Of a stretch of DNA of 16,751 bases, positions 13,195 through 16,751 are shown one piece after another. Position 1 is the first letter of the stretch. Every line of letters begins with the position of its first letter. The stretch covers positions 1 to 16,751 of the forward strand of contig PMIW01000215.1 in NCBI GenBank assembly GCA_003158365.1. The letters run 5' to 3'. The notes under the pieces were generated by a model. That model was not told the origin of the DNA and searched no databases. It saw only the letters and a program-made list of their open reading frames with translations. A program made the position numbers and the translations under genes. Origin of the DNA: Ignavibacteriota bacterium (GTDB lineage: Bacteria > Bacteroidota > Ignavibacteria > Tepidaquicellales > Tepidaquicellaceae).

Positions 13195-15051
13195 ATGAAT
13201 GAAAGTTTAAAATCAAAGCTTGAAAATCTTCCCGCATCACCGGGCGTGTACCAATTTAAGGATAATTGCGGAAAGGTGATTTATGTCGGCAAGGCTAAAA
13301 TTCTGAAAAACCGCGTCAGGCAGTACTTTCATTCACAGCCTTCATACGGAAGAATTCCGATGATGGTCTCAAAAATAAATGACCTTGAAATTATCGCGAC
13401 CGATAACGAAGTAGAAGCTCTTATACTCGAGTTCAACCTGATTAAAGAAATCAGACCGCGCTATAATGTAAATCTTAAAGATGATAAATCATATCCGTAT
13501 ATAGTAATCACGAAAGAGCTTTTCCCGCGCGTATTCCCTACGCGGCAAAAAAGAACTGACGGCTCGAGATATTTCGGTCCATACACAGATGTTAAAACGA
13601 TGCGTTATGCTTTGAAAACAATACGGGATATTTTTATGATTCGCTCCTGCCGTCTTAACCTTACAATAGAAAACATTGAAAATAAAAAATTCAAGGTCTG
13701 TCTTGATTACCACATTCACAAATGCGAAGGACCATGCGAGGGTTTGGTCAGTGCGATCGAATACAACCAGATGATAGACGAAGTTGCAAAACTTTTGAAC
13801 GGAAAAACTTCAACTCTTATAAAAGAATTGACCGAGAGAATGGATAAATATTCAGAGTTTATGCAATTCGAAAAGGCGGCAAGGCTGAGGGATAAGATTG
13901 ATGCAATCAGTGTTTATTCCTCGAAACAGAAAATGGTCGACGAGGAAATAATCGACAGGGATATTTTTGCCGTTGAAACAAGCGACAACGACGGGTGCGG
14001 TATGGTGCTGAAAATCAGGGATGGCAAGGTTATCGGTAAATCGCATTTTTATTTGAGCAACGTTGCAGAAAAAGAAGAAGATGAATTAATAGAAAATCTT
14101 GTGATAAATTATTACACGAAATCAGACTTTATCCCCGACGAAATTTACCTGCAAAAAGAAATCGAAGATGTTGAAACAATAAAAGACTGGCTCGAAAAAA
14201 AAGATACAAAAAAAGTTGATATTATTATTCCAAAAATCGGCGAGAAGGCAAAGCTCGTAAATATGGTAAAGGCAAATGCAAGGCTGATGCTGGAAGAGCT
14301 GAAGCTTGCAAAACTCAAGCGGGAGTTTATAGCGCCTTCAGTCGAATCACTCAAGCGTGATTTGAGAATGGAAAAGCTTCCGCGCAGAATCGAGTGCTTC
14401 GATATTTCGCACATACAGGGTACGGATACGGTTGCATCGATGGTGGTATTTCAGGACGGCAAACCGAGAAAATCAGAATACAGGAAATATAAAATTGACA
14501 GCGTCTCGAACGAAACAGGAGAGCCGGATGATTTTCTTTCCATGCGCGAGGTTGTATTCCGCAGGTATAGAAGATTAACCGAAGAAAAAAAATCATTCCC
14601 GGATTTAATTGTAATCGACGGCGGAAAGGGACAGCTTTCTTCGGCGGTGCGTGTTCTGTCGGATTTAAATATTAACGGACAGATAATTATTGGATTAGCA
14701 AAAAAACTCGAGGAAGTATATTTCCCCGGGGATTCTGACCCGTATTCAATTCCCAAAGCATCAAGCGGACTGAAATTATTGCAGAGAATCCGCGACGAGG
14801 CGCACAGATTTGCCGTTACTTTCCATCAGGACTTAAGGGACAAAAGAACTCTCACATCCGAGCTTCTCGAAATAAAAGGAATCGGTGAGAAAACAGCAAA
14901 AAAACTTCTGACTGAATTCGGTTCGGTGGAAGCGTTGAAAGAAAAAATCATTTCAAATTATGAGGAAGTTGAGAAGGTAGCAGGGAAAAAGACGGCGAAT
15001 TTACTTTCGGACTTTTTCAAAAATGTGCAAGAGACTTTTGCCACGGAGTAA
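13195..15051 (+). CDS. uvrC: UvrABC excinuclease subunit C
   Basis: 618 residues, typical length. UvrC makes both incisions in nucleotide excision repair after loading by UvrB. The GIY-YIG nuclease lies at 14-92, with GVY (17-19), VIYVGKA (28-34), Arg40 and catalytic Glu79 in ALILEFNLIKE. Cys152, Cys169, Cys177 and Cys181 form the four-cysteine set seen in many UvrC proteins and linked to an iron-sulfur cluster. The UVR motif that meets UvrB is MQFEKAARLRDKI (223-235). The RNase H-like nuclease has Asp403 (CFDISHIQG), Asp475 (VIDGGKGQL) and His537 (DEAHRFA). A helix-hairpin-helix pair ends the protein (LLEIKGIGEKTAKKLL, 557-572, and about 585-605). All catalytic residues are present. The final residues (ATE) and the stop are encoded inside a degenerate repeat. 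No Shine-Dalgarno sequence is visible before the ATG. Confidence 0.97.
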   Translation: MNESLKSKLENLPASPGVYQFKDNCGKVIYVGKAKILKNRVRQYFHSQPSYGRIPMMVSKINDLEIIATDNEVEALILEFNLIKEIRPRYNVNLKDDKSYPYIVITKELFPRVFPTRQKRTDGSRYFGPYTDVKTMRYALKTIRDIFMIRSCRLNLTIENIENKKFKVCLDYHIHKCEGPCEGLVSAIEYNQMIDEVAKLLNGKTSTLIKELTERMDKYSEFMQFEKAARLRDKIDAISVYSSKQKMVDEEIIDRDIFAVETSDNDGCGMVLKIRDGKVIGKSHFYLSNVAEKEEDELIENLVINYYTKSDFIPDEIYLQKEIEDVETIKDWLEKKDTKKVDIIIPKIGEKAKLVNMVKANARLMLEELKLAKLKREFIAPSVESLKRDLRMEKLPRRIECFDISHIQGTDTVASMVVFQDGKPRKSEYRKYKIDSVSNETGEPDDFLSMREVVFRRYRRLTEEKKSFPDLIVIDGGKGQLSSAVRVLSDLNINGQIIIGLAKKLEEVYFPGDSDPYSIPKASSGLKLLQRIRDEAHRFAVTFHQDLRDKRTLTSELLEIKGIGEKTAKKLLTEFGSVEALKEKIISNYEEVEKVAGKKTANLLSDFFKNVQETFATE

Positions 15052-15130
15052 CACTGAGGAAGCGCAGAGAAAAATCTAAAATATGTTCTTTCTGTTTTTC
15101 CTCCTCTCTTTTTGTATTTTCTGTTTGAAG
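15038..15130. repeat. Degenerate CACGGAG/CACTGAGG repeat spanning the uvrC 3' end
   Basis: gccacggagtaacactgagg, then aagcgcagagaaaaa, is followed after a short AT spacer by pyrimidine-rich ttctttctgtttttcctcc and tctctttttgt. The two halves are roughly complementary, so it is a loose inverted repeat. It resembles the 'ccacagag/cactgagg' dispersed repeats that occur between genes in many environmental bacteria. It overlaps the last codons and stop of uvrC. Confidence 0.4.
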
Positions 15131-15165
15131 AAAAACAAATACATTTAGCGAAATAACAATATTGT

Positions 15166-16506
15166 ATGAAACTGAAAAAATCTCCCAAAACTTTCGTTCT
15201 TGATACAAATGTAATTCTGCACGATTCAACCTGCATTCATCAGTTCAAAGATAATAATATTGTAATACCTATAACCGTGATAGAGGAGATTGACCACTTC
15301 AAACGCGGCAGCCAGGTGATTAACCTTAATGCCCGCGAGTTTGCAAGGACGCTGGACACACTTACGGGTTCAGCACTTTTCGACGGGGGAATTTCGCTTG
15401 GCAAGGGAAAAGGGAAAGTAAAGATAGCAATCACAAAAGGATTAAACGATGAGATAAGAGAAATATTCAGGGAAGACACTCCCGACCACAGGATATTAAG
15501 CACCGCATATGAATTAAGAAAAAAAGAAAGCACTAAGGATTCAGTAATTCTCGTTTCCAAGGATGTTAATTTAAGAATGAAAGCAAAGGCAATAGGCATA
15601 CTTGCAGAAGATTACACTACCGACAGAATCAGCCTCGAAGAGCTTTACAGCGGAAAGGGAACGCTGGAAGATTTTGATGATGACCTGCTCACAAAAATAT
15701 TCCAGGTGCCGTTCCAGATACCTTCTCAAAAAGTTTTAAAGGCGGATAAGAATGAATACCACCCTAATAAATTTTATGTAATCAGGAATGCCAGCCGCTC
15801 CGTGCTTGCATACCTCGACCAGGAAATGAAAACGGTTGAGAAAATCGACAAGAATTATATTTACGGAATAAAACCGAGAAATGCAGAGCAGACATTTGCA
15901 GTTTCCGCTTTAATTAATAATAAAATTCCGCTTGTTACAATAACCGGAAAAGCAGGAACGGGAAAAACACTGCTGGCACTGGCTGCTGCGCTTTTTGTTA
16001 AAAAAGATTTCCGTCAGATTTATGTTGCAAGGCCCGTTATTCCTTTGAGCAATAAAGATATCGGTTTCCTTCCCGGGGATGTCGACAGCAAACTTGCACC
16101 GTACATGCAGCCACTTTGGGATAACCTGAAGGTTATTCAGGACCAGTTTCCCGATACCGATAAGCACCATCTGCAGATTAACCAGATGATAAAGGATGAA
16201 AAGCTTATTGTCGAGCCGCTGAGCTACATACGCGGAAGAAGTTTGCAGAGAATTTATTTTATTGTTGACGAAGCGCAAAACCTTACGCCCCACGAAATAA
16301 AAACGATAATAACGCGAGTCGGCGAAGGAACAAAAATTGTATTCACGGGAGATATTTACCAGATAGACCATCCGTACCTCGATTCGCAGTCGAACGGTTT
16401 ATCATATTTAATAGAAACATTCAAAGGGCAGAAGCTTTATGCCCATATAAATCTTGAAAAAGGCGAGCGCTCGGAACTTGCAGAGCTCGCAAGCAATTTA
16501 TTATAA
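15166..16506 (+). CDS. phoH: PIN-PhoH ATPase (PhoH2/YlaK type)
   Basis: 446 residues. This is a fusion of a PIN ribonuclease domain with a PhoH ATPase; such PhoH2 proteins are described as RNA-unwinding and RNA-cleaving enzymes. The PIN domain covers 8-150, with acidic residues Asp13 (VLDTNVILHD), Glu40/Glu41 (VIEEIDHF), Asp107 (DTPDHRIL) and Asp133 (SKDVNLRMKA) forming the expected metal site. A linker follows to about 230. The PhoH ATPase has a NAEQTFAVSAL entry helix (239-249), Walker A GKAGTGKT (261-268), YVARPVIPLSNKDIGFLPGD (286-305), Walker B YFIVDEAQNLTPHEIK (364-379), and sensor/ending TGDIYQIDHPYLD (394-406). Both halves look active. The ATG fits the family start. The carbon-nitrogen hydrolase gene begins 2 bp after the stop, so the two are very probably co-transcribed. 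Confidence 0.94.
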   Translation: MKLKKSPKTFVLDTNVILHDSTCIHQFKDNNIVIPITVIEEIDHFKRGSQVINLNAREFARTLDTLTGSALFDGGISLGKGKGKVKIAITKGLNDEIREIFREDTPDHRILSTAYELRKKESTKDSVILVSKDVNLRMKAKAIGILAEDYTTDRISLEELYSGKGTLEDFDDDLLTKIFQVPFQIPSQKVLKADKNEYHPNKFYVIRNASRSVLAYLDQEMKTVEKIDKNYIYGIKPRNAEQTFAVSALINNKIPLVTITGKAGTGKTLLALAAALFVKKDFRQIYVARPVIPLSNKDIGFLPGDVDSKLAPYMQPLWDNLKVIQDQFPDTDKHHLQINQMIKDEKLIVEPLSYIRGRSLQRIYFIVDEAQNLTPHEIKTIITRVGEGTKIVFTGDIYQIDHPYLDSQSNGLSYLIETFKGQKLYAHINLEKGERSELAELASNLL

Positions 16507-16508
16507 TT

Positions 16509-16751
16509 ATGAAAATAGGATTTTTACAGTTCAAGCCCGAATTCGGAAAAGTAAAAGAGAATATCTCTAAAATCGAAAATATGATTTTCGAAAAAAATTT
16601 CGATTTGCTCGTTCTGCCGGAACTTGCAAACTCGGGATATCTTTTCGCAAGCAGGGAAGAGCTCGAGGAGTATTCCGAAAAAGTAAGCGACGGGATTTTC
16701 TGCAGTTCGCTTCTTAAAATCTGCTCAAAGAAAAAATGTTTTATCGTTGCG
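16509..16751 (+). CDS. Carbon-nitrogen hydrolase (nitrilase superfamily), 3' end missing
   Basis: The first 81 codons are present and the frame is still open at the window end. MKIGFLQFKPEFGKVKENI is the usual N-terminal strand and helix of nitrilase-superfamily amidases. FDLLVLPELANSGYLF carries the catalytic glutamate (in LPEL, residue 41), and the LFASREELEEYSE that follows is typical of the family. The catalytic lysine and cysteine would lie beyond the window. Members hydrolyse carbon-nitrogen bonds of amides, carbamoyl compounds or nitriles; the substrate cannot be told from this fragment. The start is 2 bp after the PIN-PhoH stop, which suggests translational coupling in one operon. Confidence 0.85.
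   Translation, partial: MKIGFLQFKPEFGKVKENISKIENMIFEKNFDLLVLPELANSGYLFASREELEEYSEKVSDGIFCSSLLKICSKKKCFIVA

Noticed and set aside
15910..16371. 153-codon minus-strand frame opposite the PhoH ATPase
   Set aside because: Overlaps the fully conserved PhoH domain on the other strand and shows no recognisable protein features.

Overview
The window looks like a chromosomal segment of an AT-rich bacterium of the Bacteroidota/Chlorobiota-Ignavibacteria group, most likely Ignavibacteria or a close relative. The main evidence is the C-terminal type IX secretion (T9SS) sorting domain of the protein at 10883-13048, whose NYPNPFNP core is typical of that lineage. Most genes also lack a Shine-Dalgarno sequence and start after A/T-rich leaders, and the intergenic spaces are AT-rich and carry short degenerate repeats. 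The species cannot be named from sequence alone.

Layout. 1-480: 3' part of a DinB-fold metalloprotein. 640-1947: unrecognised secreted protein. 2031-2061: hairpin terminator between convergent genes. 2063-3778 (-): recN. 3779-4065: AT-rich spacer with the dnaA terminator. 4066-5604 (-): dnaA. 5605-6236: the largest gene-free stretch, with repeated TTATTAACA boxes, AT-rich direct repeats and two short tandem-repeat tracts; this is the best candidate for oriC. 6237-8183 (+): long acidic protein reading away from dnaA, possibly with a degenerate Hpt-like helical domain. 8313-9422: mannose-1-phosphate guanylyltransferase. 9548-10279: secreted protein resembling DUF4424. 10330-10731: methylmalonyl-CoA epimerase. 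10883-13048: secreted beta-propeller protein with about 14 blades and a T9SS tail. 13195-15051: uvrC. 15166-16506: PIN-PhoH ATPase. 16509 to the window end: 5' part of a carbon-nitrogen hydrolase.

How it fits together. DnaA (initiation), RecN (break repair) and UvrC (excision repair) give the window a replication and repair flavour. The divergence of dnaA/recN from the rightward genes fits an origin at about 5.6-6.0 kb. The remaining genes are housekeeping or envelope functions: GDP-mannose supply, propionate/methylmalonyl metabolism and secreted proteins. There is no CRISPR array, no insertion sequence, no RNA gene that I can recognise and no obvious defence island. The most interesting material is the candidate two-sided origin around dnaA with non-canonical boxes, the orphan acidic protein beside it, and several families of short dispersed repeats placed at gene ends.
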